From Haloferax larsenii JCM 13917 (GTDB lineage: Archaea; Halobacteriota; Halobacteria; Halobacteriales; Haloferacaceae): DNA of 64,000 nucleotides. The DNA is taken from positions 194,652-258,651 of the forward strand of contig NZ_AOLI01000009.1 of the NCBI RefSeq assembly GCF_000336955.1, given 5' to 3'. This document shows positions 35,354 to 44,205 of this stretch, one piece after another; within the stretch, counting starts at the first letter, position 1; every line of letters begins with the position of its first letter. The notes below the pieces were generated by a model, which was not told the origin of the DNA, made no database searches, and worked only from the letters and a program-made list of their open reading frames with translations. Both the position numbers and the translations under genes were made by a program.

Positions 35354-35367
35354 CAATATTCATATTG
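35354..35367. promoter_or_regulatory. palindrome in the kinase promoter region
   Basis: CAATAT-TC-ATATTG is a perfect 6+6 palindrome in an AT-rich stretch about 70 bases before the kinase start and 100 bases before the 34-residue ORF. A possible operator for either divergent gene; not assigned. Confidence 0.35.
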
Positions 35368-35463
35368 TAAATACTGTCTCGATAGACTCTCGGTGCGAGG
35401 TCTCGTGTCGCCTCCGCGCGTCGTGTCGAAATCACTTAGTGTCGCCACAGTCTACGGTAAGGC

Positions 35464-35568
35464 ATGTCCAAGAAGGCCAAACTCGTCTTGGTGCTCGCAG
35501 TAGTCGCCGTCCTCTACACCGTCTTCTCCGGCGATGGTGAAGCGGTCGAAGTCGAAATCGAAGAGTAG
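35464..35568 (+). CDS. 34-residue single-pass membrane protein
   Basis: ATG to TAG encodes a lysine-containing start (MSKKAKLV), one hydrophobic helix (LVLVLAVVAVLYTVFSG) and an acidic tail (EAVEVEIEE). The positive-inside pattern suggests the tail faces outward. A GC-rich hairpin followed by six T lies 15 bases after the stop, which supports a real transcription unit. No named family; function unknown. Confidence 0.6.
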   Translation: MSKKAKLVLVLAVVAVLYTVFSGDGEAVEVEIEE

Positions 35569-35582
35569 TCGAACCCTCCGTC

Positions 35583-35611
35583 GCTCGGCAGTAGCCGAGC
35601 CTCCGTTTTTT
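35583..35611 (+). terminator. intrinsic terminator-like hairpin with T run
   Basis: GCTCGGC-AGTA-GCCGAGC is a perfect 7-base stem with a 4-base loop, followed five bases later by six T. It directly follows the 34-residue membrane protein gene. This is the clearest hairpin-plus-T terminator in the window. Confidence 0.65.
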
Positions 35612-35708
35612 GTCCCGTGAGTCAGCCGTCTCGATAGCGCTTTTTCAGCGTCGATTCGGCGCTTCGGAGAGCGAACGACTTACCCACGACCCAACCGAAA
35701 GCGGACTC

Positions 35709-36581
35709 ATGTACGCGGTCGTCACACGCAACGAAGAAGAGGTCGACTGGCCAGAGTTCGACCGCGGATTCTACGAAGTCAAGGACGTGACCGGCCGCGC
35801 GGCCGAACCGCTGTCGAACGCGGTCAACATGATATCGTGCTTCGGCGACAACGCCGCCGCGAACGAGAACCCAGACCTCGTCCCCGTCGACGACGAGGGG
35901 AATCTCGCCACCCGCGACCGGACCTACTTCGACTGGGCCTACATCTGCCCCACGAACGAGAAGTACCGCGCCGGACTCCTCGAAATCGTCGAGGACGCCG
36001 CCGACGCGAACGGTGACGTTCGACTCGACGACGTCGGGTTCCCTCGCGAGGAGTACTGCCACTGCGAGCGCTGCACCCAGCAGTTCCGCGAGTGGACTGC
36101 GGAGAACGACCGCGACGGCGACGAAGACGACTGGTTCGACTGGCGTGCCGAGGTCATCACCGACTTCGTCGCCGAGGCGGCCGACCGAATCCCCGGGCGA
36201 CTGTATCTGACGCTCTACCCCGACCCGTATCCGGGACACCTCTATCGTCGCGCCGGACTCGACATCGACGCTCTCTCGACGTACGTCGACGAGTTCGTCG
36301 TCCCGCTGTACGACACCAACTACGGCACAACCTACTGGCTGGAGACCATCGCGAAGGGCTTCCAGACGCTCCTCGCCGACACCGGCGCGGACCTCTCTGT
36401 GGAACTCTACGCCGTCAACGTGGACGTAGACGACCTCATTCACGCGCTCGAAGTCGCCGACGAATACGCGAAAGACGTGCTCTTCGGCTACGACGCGAGC
36501 AACGCGGCGGCGGCCCTCAGGCGGATGACCGCCGACGAGAAAGGCGGCAAGACCTTCCGTCCCGAGGATTCGACGCGCTAA
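35709..36581 (+). CDS. TIM-barrel-like conserved haloarchaeal protein
   Basis: A 290-residue protein whose alternating strands and acidic loops (VRLDDVGFPREEYCHC, RLYLTLYPDPYPG, FVVPLYDTNYG) suggest a glycoside-hydrolase-like TIM barrel. A CHCERC cluster may bind a metal. I do not recognise a defined family, and no catalytic pair can be named. The ATG of MYAVVTRNEE is chosen; an upstream in-frame start crosses the terminator of the previous gene. Confidence 0.6.
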   Translation: MYAVVTRNEEEVDWPEFDRGFYEVKDVTGRAAEPLSNAVNMISCFGDNAAANENPDLVPVDDEGNLATRDRTYFDWAYICPTNEKYRAGLLEIVEDAADANGDVRLDDVGFPREEYCHCERCTQQFREWTAENDRDGDEDDWFDWRAEVITDFVAEAADRIPGRLYLTLYPDPYPGHLYRRAGLDIDALSTYVDEFVVPLYDTNYGTTYWLETIAKGFQTLLADTGADLSVELYAVNVDVDDLIHALEVADEYAKDVLFGYDASNAAAALRRMTADEKGGKTFRPEDSTR

Positions 36582-36611
36582 CCGGAATCGGTGCTGCGCC
36601 TCGGCTAGTCG

Positions 36612-36725
36612 TCAGAGCGCACCCGAGAGGAACCCGATGACGACGATTCCGAGGACGAAAATCAGCGTGGCGACTGCGAACAAGACGAACATGAGGCGTC
36701 GTTGGCCACTCGTCGGTTGTGCCAT
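36612..36725 (-). CDS. 37-residue single-pass membrane protein
   Basis: ATG to TGA encodes MAQPTSGQRRLMF followed by one long hydrophobic helix (VLFAVATLIFVLGIVVIGFL) and SGAL. The arginine pair before the helix gives a cytoplasmic N-terminus. A CTATGCTAAG element on the minus strand about 30 bases upstream could be the promoter. No family recognised; coding status supported by helix and codon use. Confidence 0.55.
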   Translation of the reverse strand: MAQPTSGQRRLMFVLFAVATLIFVLGIVVIGFLSGAL

Positions 36726-36884
36726 GGCGTTCGTTCAGGACCGACAGCACTTAGCATAGTCGGCGACCGCGACAGGTTCGGCCGCGAATCTGCGTTCGGC
36801 CCCGACTCTCTTTCCGACTCGAAAATGAGTACTTCGGGGGTTAGTGGTGCGGTCAGGGGACTCGAACAACGCTGCAAACGCACC

Positions 36885-37601
36885 TCAGTCGAGGTCTTCG
36901 AGCGGGGCGACGTTGTCGAAGTTCGGGTCGGGTCCGTTTCCGGGGGCCGCCCAGTCGACGGCGTTCGCGAGGACGGTCCGAACCTCCGGTTGCTCGTAGA
37001 TGGGGAACGTCTCGTGGCCCGGTCGGAAGTAGAAGATGCGCCCTTTACCGCGGGTGTAACAGCACCCGCTTCTGAACACTTCGCCGCCTTCGAACCACGA
37101 GAGGAAGACGAGTTCGTCGGGAGCGGGAATGTCGAATCGCTCGCCGTACATCTCGGCGCGCGGCACCTCGAACGACTCGGGGAGCCCGTCGGCGATGGGG
37201 TGGCCCGGCTCGACCGTCCAGATTCGTTCGCGCTCGCCGGAATCGCGCCACTTCAGCGAACACGAGGTGCCCATGAGTCGCTGGAAGGGCTTGGAGTAGT
37301 GGCCCGAGTGGAGGACGAGAAGCCCCATCCCGTCGCGGACGCGCTGGACCACTCTGTCGACGATTTCGTCGTCCACCTCGCCGTGGGCTTTGTGGCCCCA
37401 CCACGCCAGCACGTCTGTGTCGTCGAGGACCGATTCGGAGAGGCCGTGTTCGGGTTCGTCGAGCGTTGCGGTGTTCACGTCGTAGCCCGCGTCGCGGAGG
37501 CCCTCGGCGATAGTCGCGTGGATGCCGTCAGGATAGACGGCGGCGACGTCCTGGTTTTCCTTCTCGTGGCGGTATTCGTTCCAGACGGTGACCGTGACCA
37601 T
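36885..37601 (-). CDS. ThuA-domain protein (trehalose-utilisation type)
   Basis: A 238-residue protein with a class I glutamine-amidotransferase-like fold: [11 protein letters not shown] at the start, [26 protein letters not shown] and [16 protein letters not shown] near the end. ThuA proteins are linked to disaccharide (trehalose) catabolism in bacteria, but the reaction is not settled; no trehalose gene is adjacent. The ATG of [10 protein letters not shown] is chosen. Confidence 0.8.
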   Translation of the reverse strand: MVTVTVWNEYRHEKENQDVAAVYPDGIHATIAEGLRDAGYDVNTATLDEPEHGLSESVLDDTDVLAWWGHKAHGEVDDEIVDRVVQRVRDGMGLLVLHSGHYSKPFQRLMGTSCSLKWRDSGERERIWTVEPGHPIADGLPESFEVPRAEMYGERFDIPAPDELVFLSWFEGGEVFRSGCCYTRGKGRIFYFRPGHETFPIYEQPEVRTVLANAVDWAAPGNGPDPNFDNVAPLEDLD

Positions 37602-37655
37602 ACGCCCGCCGTCACCGGGCGAGGACAAGTAGCCACCGCTGTGTGACCCGAACGC

Positions 37656-38459
37656 TTAGCGCCCGTCGAACTCCGGTTCTCTGCGCTCCATGAACGATTC
37701 GACCCCTTCGGTGTGGTCTTCGGTCTCGAAGATGACCGCCTGCGCCGTCGCCTCGTGTTCGATGGCCGCTTCGATGGAGTCGTCCTGTCTGCGAAGGAGG
37801 CGCTTCGACGCGGTGAGCGCCTTCGTCGGCCCGCCCGCGATGCGCGCGGTCAACTCGTCGAGTTCGGCTTCGAACTCGTCCGCGCCCGCGACGCGGTTGA
37901 CGACGCCCAGTTCGAGCGCCCGCTCGGGACCGAGCAGTTCGCCCGTGTAGACGAGTTCCATGGCGACGTTCTGGCCGACGAGTCGCGGGAGGAGATACGA
38001 GAGCCCAGAGTCCACCGCGAGACCGACACGGCGGAATCCGAATCCGATGTGAGCCTCTTCGTGGAGGAGTTGGATGTCGCAGGCGATGGCCAGCGCACCG
38101 CCAGCGCCGACTGCTGCGCCGTCGATTGCGGCGACCGTCGGGAGGTCACACTCGTAGACGCGGCGAACACAGTCGGCCGTATCGTGGATGACGTGGTCGA
38201 CCGCATCGGGAAGCGAGAGGGCACCGGACTGCAACTGCATCATCGCGTTGACGTCACCGCCTGCACAGAACGCGCCTTCAGACCCGCGGAAGACGACACA
38301 GCGTGCTTCGTCCGGCAGAGAGTCGAGCGCCTCGCGCACGCCTGCGGTCACTTCCATCGTGAGCGCGTTCCGCGTCTCTGGCGCGTCGAGCGTCACTGTG
38401 GCGACGTGTTCGTCGATAGCGAGACGCACTGCGTCGGAGTCGAGTTCGACTTCGGTCAT
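37656..38459 (-). CDS. enoyl-CoA hydratase/isomerase family protein
   Basis: A 267-residue crotonase-fold protein with the oxyanion-hole segments VVFRGSEGAFCAGGDVNAM and VAAIDGAAVGAGGALAIAC, and the downstream DSGLSYLLPRLVG helix. The catalytic glutamates of classical hydratases are not clearly placed, so hydratase, isomerase or hydrolase are all possible. It precedes, on the same strand, nothing of menaquinone synthesis directly; the gap to menC is about 70 bases, so co-transcription is possible. Confidence 0.82.
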   Translation of the reverse strand: MTEVELDSDAVRLAIDEHVATVTLDAPETRNALTMEVTAGVREALDSLPDEARCVVFRGSEGAFCAGGDVNAMMQLQSGALSLPDAVDHVIHDTADCVRRVYECDLPTVAAIDGAAVGAGGALAIACDIQLLHEEAHIGFGFRRVGLAVDSGLSYLLPRLVGQNVAMELVYTGELLGPERALELGVVNRVAGADEFEAELDELTARIAGGPTKALTASKRLLRRQDDSIEAAIEHEATAQAVIFETEDHTEGVESFMERREPEFDGR

Positions 38460-38531
38460 TTTCGACGTGGACGTGTAGAACCGTGAAAAACGTTTGGTCC
38501 GTGGAGAGTTTCCCGCCCCGAGACTGCGGTC

Positions 38532-39554
38532 TCAGTCCAGTACGGCGTCGGGGTCGATGCCGAGACCGGGCGACTCGGGCACGCCCATAATCCCCTTGCT
38601 GACTGGCGCTGGGTCGGCCGCAACGTCGGAATCGAGGAGCGAGGCAGTCGCAAGCCCGTGTGCGCGCTCGCCGGGCAGTGCGGCCGCGACGTGAAGCGAA
38701 CCCAGTCGGGCGACGACTGCGTCGATAGTCGTCGTGACGACGATATCGACACCGGCGTCGCGTGCGTGAGATGCCACGTCGAGGACGCGGTCCGGCCCAC
38801 CGAGTGCCATCGGTTTACAGACGAGGACGTCCGCCGCGTTCGACGCGAGCGCACGCGCTGGCGGGACCGACGCGAGCGATTCGTCGAGCGCGATGGGTGT
38901 GTCGTGGCGGCGGCGCAAGACGGCGTGGCCAGCCAGTTCCTCGGCCGGAAGCGGCTGTTCGACGTATTCGAGGTCGAGGTCCGAGATGGCTGCCAGGACT
39001 CGGTCGGCCGTCCAGCGGTCCCACGCGCCGTTTGCATCGGCCCGGAGCGACACGTCGTCGCCGACTGCTTCTCGGACCGCCCGGAGGCGAGCGATGTCGG
39101 CGTCAGTATCGCGCGCGCCGACCTTCAGTTTCAGACAGTCGAACCCCGCGGAAACCGCGTTCTCGGCGGCCTCGACTGTCTCTTCGACGGGCGCGTCGCC
39201 GACGGTCGAATTCACCGGAAGCGAGGTGTGTGAGTTGCTAGCGAACGATGCCGCCAGCGGGGCGTCGTCGCGCCGGGCGCGAGCGTCTGCAAGGGCCAGC
39301 GATACCGCGTGTCTGGCCGCCGGTGCGTCCGCGAGGGCGTCGGTTTCGATTGCTTGCTTCGGGTCGTTCACGTCGGCGAGCGCCTCGCGGCACTCGGCGA
39401 GCGATTCGGTCCAGCCGGGGAGCGGCGTCGCCTCACCGATACCCGTGTGACCGTCCACGTCGACCGCGACGAGAAACCCCTCGCGGCGCTCGATGTCACC
39501 GTGGGCGGTGGTGAGCGGTCGTCGCAGGTCGAGCGCGAAGTCGTGGACGCGCAT
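38532..39554 (-). CDS. menC: o-succinylbenzoate synthase
   Basis: A 340-residue enolase-superfamily protein. The barrel shows the KxK-type base region (FDCLKLKVGA), metal ligands around SLRADANGAWD, EQPLPAEEL and the ALDESLA segment, then KPMALGG. It dehydrates SHCHC to o-succinylbenzoate in menaquinone synthesis. Assignment relies on context with menA, menB, menD and menF because the fold also serves racemases. Its ATG overlaps the stop of menA (TGATG), indicating coupling. Confidence 0.85.
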   Translation of the reverse strand: MRVHDFALDLRRPLTTAHGDIERREGFLVAVDVDGHTGIGEATPLPGWTESLAECREALADVNDPKQAIETDALADAPAARHAVSLALADARARRDDAPLAASFASNSHTSLPVNSTVGDAPVEETVEAAENAVSAGFDCLKLKVGARDTDADIARLRAVREAVGDDVSLRADANGAWDRWTADRVLAAISDLDLEYVEQPLPAEELAGHAVLRRRHDTPIALDESLASVPPARALASNAADVLVCKPMALGGPDRVLDVASHARDAGVDIVVTTTIDAVVARLGSLHVAAALPGERAHGLATASLLDSDVAADPAPVSKGIMGVPESPGLGIDPDAVLD

Positions 39555-40492
39555 CACGCGAGCGCGAGGCCGACCGAGAACAGGAGCGCGTAGAGCGCCA
39601 GCAGTTTCCCGGTGTCCTCAAGTGCGGGGTTGAGCAGTTCGCCTTTCGTCTCTGTGAGGACAGTCCGGGCGATTCGCGCGGCGATAGGCATCGAGAGGAA
39701 CGGCAGCAAGACGTGCCACTCGAACCCGGAGCGCGTCCAGAGATAGAGCGGAACCGCGTAGGCGACGACCAGCATCACCACGTATTCGGCGCGGGCGAAA
39801 CCGTAGCCGAACCGGACGGCGAGCGTTCGCTTGCCCGTGGTGGCGTCTTCTTCCTTGTCGCGGATGTTGTTCACGACGAGGATGTTCGTCGAGATGGCCG
39901 CGATTGGGAGACTGGCGAGGATGGCAACGAGCGTGACTGTCTCCGCCGGGATACCCATCGACAGCGGGGCGGCGAGGATACTCGCTGCTTGGACGTAGTA
40001 GGTGCCGACGACGGCGACGAGACCGAAGAAGACGAAGACGAACAGGTCGCCGAGTCCGTGGTAGCCGAGGGGGTACGGCCCGCCGGTGTAGGCGATGCCG
40101 GAGGCGACCGAGAGAAGCCCGATGACGAGAATCGGCACGCCACCGACGTAGACGAGGTACGTGCCGAGGAGGATGGCCGCGGCGAAGGTGAGATACATCG
40201 CGCGCTTGACCTCGGCGGGCGGGATGAGACCGCCAGCCGTCACGCGGGTGAAGCCTTCGCGCGCCTCGGTGTCGGCACCCTGAATCGCGTCGTAGTAGTC
40301 GTTGGCGAAGTTGGTTCCAATCTGGATGAGAAGCGCACCGACGAGGGCTGCAAGCGCGGGCAGTGGAGCGAAAAGGTCGTCGTGGACCGCGAGGGCCGTG
40401 CCGACCAGAACTGGCGCGGCGGCCGCGGGGAGCGTCTGCGGCCGCGACGCCATCACCCACGCCTTCGTGCGAGAGATGTCCTGCGTGCTCAT
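39554..40492 (-). CDS. menA: 1,4-dihydroxy-2-naphthoate polyprenyltransferase
   Basis: A 312-residue UbiA-family membrane protein. The first aspartate motif appears in [16 protein letters not shown] and the second in [17 protein letters not shown], which is the MenA form rather than that of the archaeal lipid enzyme. About eight helices. It prenylates dihydroxynaphthoate to demethylmenaquinone at the membrane. Upstream of and overlapping menC. Confidence 0.92.
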   Translation of the reverse strand: MSTQDISRTKAWVMASRPQTLPAAAAPVLVGTALAVHDDLFAPLPALAALVGALLIQIGTNFANDYYDAIQGADTEAREGFTRVTAGGLIPPAEVKRAMYLTFAAAILLGTYLVYVGGVPILVIGLLSVASGIAYTGGPYPLGYHGLGDLFVFVFFGLVAVVGTYYVQAASILAAPLSMGIPAETVTLVAILASLPIAAISTNILVVNNIRDKEEDATTGKRTLAVRFGYGFARAEYVVMLVVAYAVPLYLWTRSGFEWHVLLPFLSMPIAARIARTVLTETKGELLNPALEDTGKLLALYALLFSVGLALA

Positions 40493-40574
40493 TGTGTGAA
40501 CACGAGGGCCGTAGCAGTGAGTAAGTTCCTATCGAAAAGCGCGCGACACTGGTGCGGTGACGGCGCGACGACGA

Positions 40575-41435
40575 TTACTCGGTGTCTATGTCGAGGTGTT
40601 CAGCGAGTCGCTCGTGGGCCTGTTCGGCACGCGCTTCGATTTCTTCGTCGGAGAGGTACGTCGAGAGTCGGCGGTCGATTTCGGCCTCGCGGATTTCGGT
40701 GAGTCGCTCCTCGCTGACGTCGCAGTCGTCGGGAACGCGCTCGTCGAACCACTCGCGCCAGTCGTCGCGGTCGCCTTCGAGTTCCGCCTCGCGGCGCATC
40801 CAGTCCCAGTGCTTGGCGATTGCTTCGGGATACCCCGCGTCGCGGCGCGCGTCTGCGATTACTGTTCGGGCGACACGTGCGCCGTGACCGGCCGAGATAA
40901 TCGCCTGCGCGTTGATGTCGGTCACGGGCGCGACGACGTACAGCCCGTCGAACGGCGTCCGGCCGTCTTGGTCCGGGTAGTCGCGGTTGAATCGCTCTTG
41001 TTCCTCGCCGTCGTGTTCGTACTGGATGAACATCGAATCGTCGCCGAGCGGCTTGAGGTACTCGCCGCCGTACCGGGCGGCCGCGACGACGCGCTTCGTG
41101 GTGACTGTCCGGCCATCCTGCGTCGTGACGGTGAAGCCTGTCTCCGACTCGGAAACCTCCTCGACGAGGTCCGGGACGATTTCGCACCCGGCTTCCTCGG
41201 CGTGGTCGTGCATCAGGTCGTAGAGGGTGTCGATGTCGATGCCGCCGGGGAATCCGAGGTAGTTTTCGAGGTGCGCACACCGTCGAAGCGACGACCGGCC
41301 CCGGTCGAAGATGACCGTGTCGAGGCCGTATCGGCCGGTGAACACGCCCGCCGAACAGCCTGCTGGACCGCCGCCGACGATGACGACGTCGCGGTCGAAC
41401 TCGGTCTGCGATGGTTGAGAGTCGTCGCTCGACAT
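40575..41435 (-). CDS. thioredoxin-reductase-like FAD/NAD(P) oxidoreductase lacking the CxxC
   Basis: A 286-residue flavoprotein with the FAD motif VVIVGGGPAGCSAGVFTG and an LENYLGFPGG segment as in thioredoxin reductases. The redox-active CxxC expected in the NADPH domain is absent, and that middle region (VVAAARYGGEYLKPLG) is shortened. It may be a ferredoxin-NADP- or ferric-reductase-type enzyme. Its start is only 2 bases from the stop of the iron-binding lipoprotein gene, so the two are surely co-transcribed and probably iron-controlled. Confidence 0.8.
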   Translation of the reverse strand: MSSDDSQPSQTEFDRDVVIVGGGPAGCSAGVFTGRYGLDTVIFDRGRSSLRRCAHLENYLGFPGGIDIDTLYDLMHDHAEEAGCEIVPDLVEEVSESETGFTVTTQDGRTVTTKRVVAAARYGGEYLKPLGDDSMFIQYEHDGEEQERFNRDYPDQDGRTPFDGLYVVAPVTDINAQAIISAGHGARVARTVIADARRDAGYPEAIAKHWDWMRREAELEGDRDDWREWFDERVPDDCDVSEERLTEIREAEIDRRLSTYLSDEEIEARAEQAHERLAEHLDIDTE

Positions 41436-41437
41436 GG

Positions 41438-42652
41438 TCAGAAGTCGCCGTTGACGATGTCCGCGACGCGCTGGCGGTCGAACAGCGTCTCGTCGCTCGT
41501 GACCTCACCGAAGACGTCGGGGTAGAGTTGCTGTGCCCCGCGCTCGGTCAGGAACAGGTTCTGAATCGGACCCTGGAAGAGGTAGCCACCGCGATAGACG
41601 CGCTCGTTTTTCACGGCGGTCAGTTCGCTCGCGACCGGGTGCGACTTCATGAATTCGAGCACGGTGTCGCGGAACTCCTCGGCCGACTTGCGCTCGTGAG
41701 CGCGCAGGAGGATGACGTCGGGGTCGACCTCCAGCATGGCCTCGTAGTCGATTTTGCCGCGGTCGGTCGTGCTCAGTCCCTCGATACCGGTTCCCGAGAG
41801 CGCGTCGCTAACGCCGAGGTCGCGCCACTGCTTCTTGCTCGTCCCCTTGTCGTTGAGGCGGTACGGCGAGAACTTCTCGGGTTCGTCGCTCCCGGCGTAC
41901 ACCAGAAGCACGTTCGGGCGCTCGTCGGCGGACGGAAGCTTCGCCTGAATGTCGGCGATGAACTCGTCGTGGAGCGATTCGAACGCCTCGTAGCGTTCTT
42001 CTTCCTGAAAGAGCTGTGCGACCTTCTCGAAGGCCTCGTAGAGGGTGTAGTACCGGTAGTCGTGCCACTCGTCTTCGCGTCGGAAGATGAGGTTCCCGAA
42101 GAACGGCGCGACGCCCTTGGTAATCTCGTCGACATCCTTCTGCTTCCACCCGAACCAGTTGATGAGCATCTCCGGGTCCATCAGGTGGACGTCGTTGTCC
42201 AACTCGTAGAAAATCTCCTTGGACATGTCGCTGTCCGAGAGTTGGTTCTCCTCGACGAGCGAGCGGTCCACGCTCACGCCGGGGAGTTCGTCGTAGACGT
42301 AGGTGTAGTAGCGACCCGCGCCGCCGATACCGGTCATCTTGTCGCCGAGGCCGAGTGCGACGCCCATGTCGGCGTAGCCGCCGTCGTAGGCAATCCACGA
42401 CTCGGGGACCGAGTCGAACGTCACCTCACCCACCGGAGCCATCGACACCGAGTACGACGTGTCGGGTTCCGCCGTCGTCGTGGACGCAGTGTCAGTCTCA
42501 GATTCGGTCTCTGCCGCTGTCGTCGTCTCGGTGGAGCTGTCGCCACTCGAATCGGACGTACACCCGGCGAGAAGCCCAGTACCGGCGAGTGCGCCGTACC
42601 GTATACAGTTGCGTCGCGTCAGCCCGTTGCGTTCCGTGGAGTCTCTGTCCAT
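41438..42652 (-). CDS. iron/siderophore ABC transporter substrate-binding lipoprotein
   Basis: A 404-residue protein. The N-terminus has a Tat-like RRNCIRYGALAGTG with lipobox LLAGC, then a threonine/glutamate-rich linker, then a TroA/FecB-type binding fold (VPESWIAYDGGYADMGVALG, DPDVILLRAHERK). It should capture a ferric chelate outside the cell. No permease or ATPase is in the window. The promoter carries two DtxR-type boxes, so derepression under iron limitation is expected. Confidence 0.85.
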   Translation of the reverse strand: MDRDSTERNGLTRRNCIRYGALAGTGLLAGCTSDSSGDSSTETTTAAETESETDTASTTTAEPDTSYSVSMAPVGEVTFDSVPESWIAYDGGYADMGVALGLGDKMTGIGGAGRYYTYVYDELPGVSVDRSLVEENQLSDSDMSKEIFYELDNDVHLMDPEMLINWFGWKQKDVDEITKGVAPFFGNLIFRREDEWHDYRYYTLYEAFEKVAQLFQEEERYEAFESLHDEFIADIQAKLPSADERPNVLLVYAGSDEPEKFSPYRLNDKGTSKKQWRDLGVSDALSGTGIEGLSTTDRGKIDYEAMLEVDPDVILLRAHERKSAEEFRDTVLEFMKSHPVASELTAVKNERVYRGGYLFQGPIQNLFLTERGAQQLYPDVFGEVTSDETLFDRQRVADIVNGDF

Positions 42653-42655
42653 ATC

Positions 42656-42707
42656 TTTAGGCTCACCTAAAGGTATAAGTCGCTTCCTAATTTTAGGTAG
42701 CCCTAAA
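42656..42707 (-). promoter_or_regulatory. two DtxR/SirR-type iron boxes flanking a TATA element
   Basis: TTTAGGCTCACCTAAA (42656-42671) and TTTAGGTAGCCCTAAA (42692-42707) both match the interrupted palindrome TTAGG-n4-CCTAA of the DtxR/IdeR family. Between them, on the minus strand, CTTATACC is a TATA box about 25 bases before the ATG. The upstream box thus covers the promoter and the other overlaps the expected transcript start: a classic repression layout for the iron-binding lipoprotein and its flavoprotein partner. Confidence 0.8.
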
Positions 42708-42732
42708 TCCTTCGCTCGTGGCCGCTACTGCC

Positions 42733-43650
42733 TCAGTAGTGCCACGGGTAGTCGCGGAAGGCTGGCTGGCGTTTTTCGAGGAATGCGTCGCGGCCCTCTT
42801 GGGCTTCTTCGGTCATGTACGCGAGCCGGGTCGCTTCGCCGGCGAACACTTGCTGGCCGACCATGCCGTCGTCGGTCATGTTGAACGCGTACTTGAGCAT
42901 CCGCATGGCCGTCGGCGACTTCTTCGTCATCTCGTCGGCCCACTCCAGCGCGACGTCCTCCAGCTCCTCGTGGGGAACCGCTTCGTTCGCCATTCCCATG
43001 TCCACGGCTTCCTCGGCGGAGTAGGTTTTGCCCATGAAGAACACCTCGCGGGCTTTCTTTTGGCCGACCTGCTTTGCGAGATACGCCGAGCCGAACCCGC
43101 CGTCGAACGAGGCCACGTCGGGGTCGGTCTGGAGGAACTTCGCGTGCTCGTCGGACGCGAGCGTCATGTCGCAGACGACGTGCAGCGAGTGGCCGCCGCC
43201 GACGGCCCAGCCGGGAACGACGGCGACGACGGGCTTGGGCATGAATCGGATGAGTCGCTGGACTTCGAGGATGTGCAGTCGGCCGGCCTTGGCCTCGCGC
43301 ACGAGCGGGTCGTCGGACACGTCTGCCTCGTCGCCCTCGCGGTACTCGTAGCCCGACCCGCCGCGAACCGACTGGTCGCCGCCGGAACAGAACGCCCAGC
43401 CGCCGTCTTTCTCGGACGGGCCGTTGCCGGTCAAGAGAACACAGCCCACGTCGGCGCGCTTGCGTGCGTCGTCGAGCGCAGCGTAGAGTTCGTCTACCGT
43501 CCCCGGGCGGAAGGCGTTGCGGACCTCGGGGCGGTCGAACGCGATGCGCACCGCCGGAACGTCGACGGCGCGGTGATAGGTGATGTCGTCGAACTCGTCG
43601 GACCCATCGACCGGTTCCCAGCGGTCGGGGTCGAATATCTCCGAGACCAT
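42733..43650 (-). CDS. menB: 1,4-dihydroxy-2-naphthoyl-CoA synthase
   Basis: A 305-residue crotonase-fold enzyme with the MenB-specific FCSGGDQSVRGGSGY, PVVAVVPGWAVGGGHSL and PDVASFDGGFGSAYLAK segments and the ending QPAFRDYPWHY. It cyclises o-succinylbenzoyl-CoA. The ATG of MVSEIFDPDRW is chosen; the long upstream open frame crosses the divergent CopD-like gene. It is separated from menA/menC by the iron genes. Confidence 0.93.
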   Translation of the reverse strand: MVSEIFDPDRWEPVDGSDEFDDITYHRAVDVPAVRIAFDRPEVRNAFRPGTVDELYAALDDARKRADVGCVLLTGNGPSEKDGGWAFCSGGDQSVRGGSGYEYREGDEADVSDDPLVREAKAGRLHILEVQRLIRFMPKPVVAVVPGWAVGGGHSLHVVCDMTLASDEHAKFLQTDPDVASFDGGFGSAYLAKQVGQKKAREVFFMGKTYSAEEAVDMGMANEAVPHEELEDVALEWADEMTKKSPTAMRMLKYAFNMTDDGMVGQQVFAGEATRLAYMTEEAQEGRDAFLEKRQPAFRDYPWHY

Positions 43651-43773
43651 ATCGAGTGGCGGCACGGGCGGCGCAAAAAGATTCGCTTGCGTGGCCACCG
43701 CGACGACAACCCGCGGTTCGAAGCCGCGTGACAGCCCCATCGTATTTGACGCCCGACAGACAATTACCGTGGT

Positions 43774-44205
43774 ATGTCCGCCGTTTCTGCCCTCCTCGTC
43801 CGCTTCGTTCACGTCTCGGGGATGGCGCTTCTGTTGGGTGGTTCTGTCTTCGTGTGGTACGCGTGTCGAACCGCCGGAGTCGGCGACGACCGACTTCGCC
43901 TCGCCACCGGGTACGAGTGGGTGTTCTGGGGGACGATGGCTGCGATGCTCGTCACCGGTGTCGGCAATCTCGGCACGCTCGGTGCGCCCGGCCCAGCGAC
44001 CCGCTGGGGGTCGGTGCTGACGCTCAAGTTGGGCGTCGTCGCAGTCTTCGTCGTCGGGTCGTTCCTCCGGACGTTCGTCGTTTTGACGGTCGAGCGACAC
44101 GGAATCTCGGTGCTCCGGCGACTCACACTCGGGCAGTTCTACGGCGCGACAGCGTGGTTGCTCGTCCTCCTCGTCGGGCTCGCGGAGGTGTTGGCCCATG
44201 GCTGA
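43774..44205 (+). CDS. CopD-like membrane protein
   Basis: A 143-residue protein with four hydrophobic helices and histidines in the first helix (RFVHVSGMALLLGGSVFVWY), the layout of small CopD-family or related cytochrome-like membrane proteins. Copper or heme handling is possible but not shown. It overlaps the next gene by 8 bases, so the two are an operon. Divergent from menB. Confidence 0.65.
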   Translation: MSAVSALLVRFVHVSGMALLLGGSVFVWYACRTAGVGDDRLRLATGYEWVFWGTMAAMLVTGVGNLGTLGAPGPATRWGSVLTLKLGVVAVFVVGSFLRTFVVLTVERHGISVLRRLTLGQFYGATAWLLVLLVGLAEVLAHG

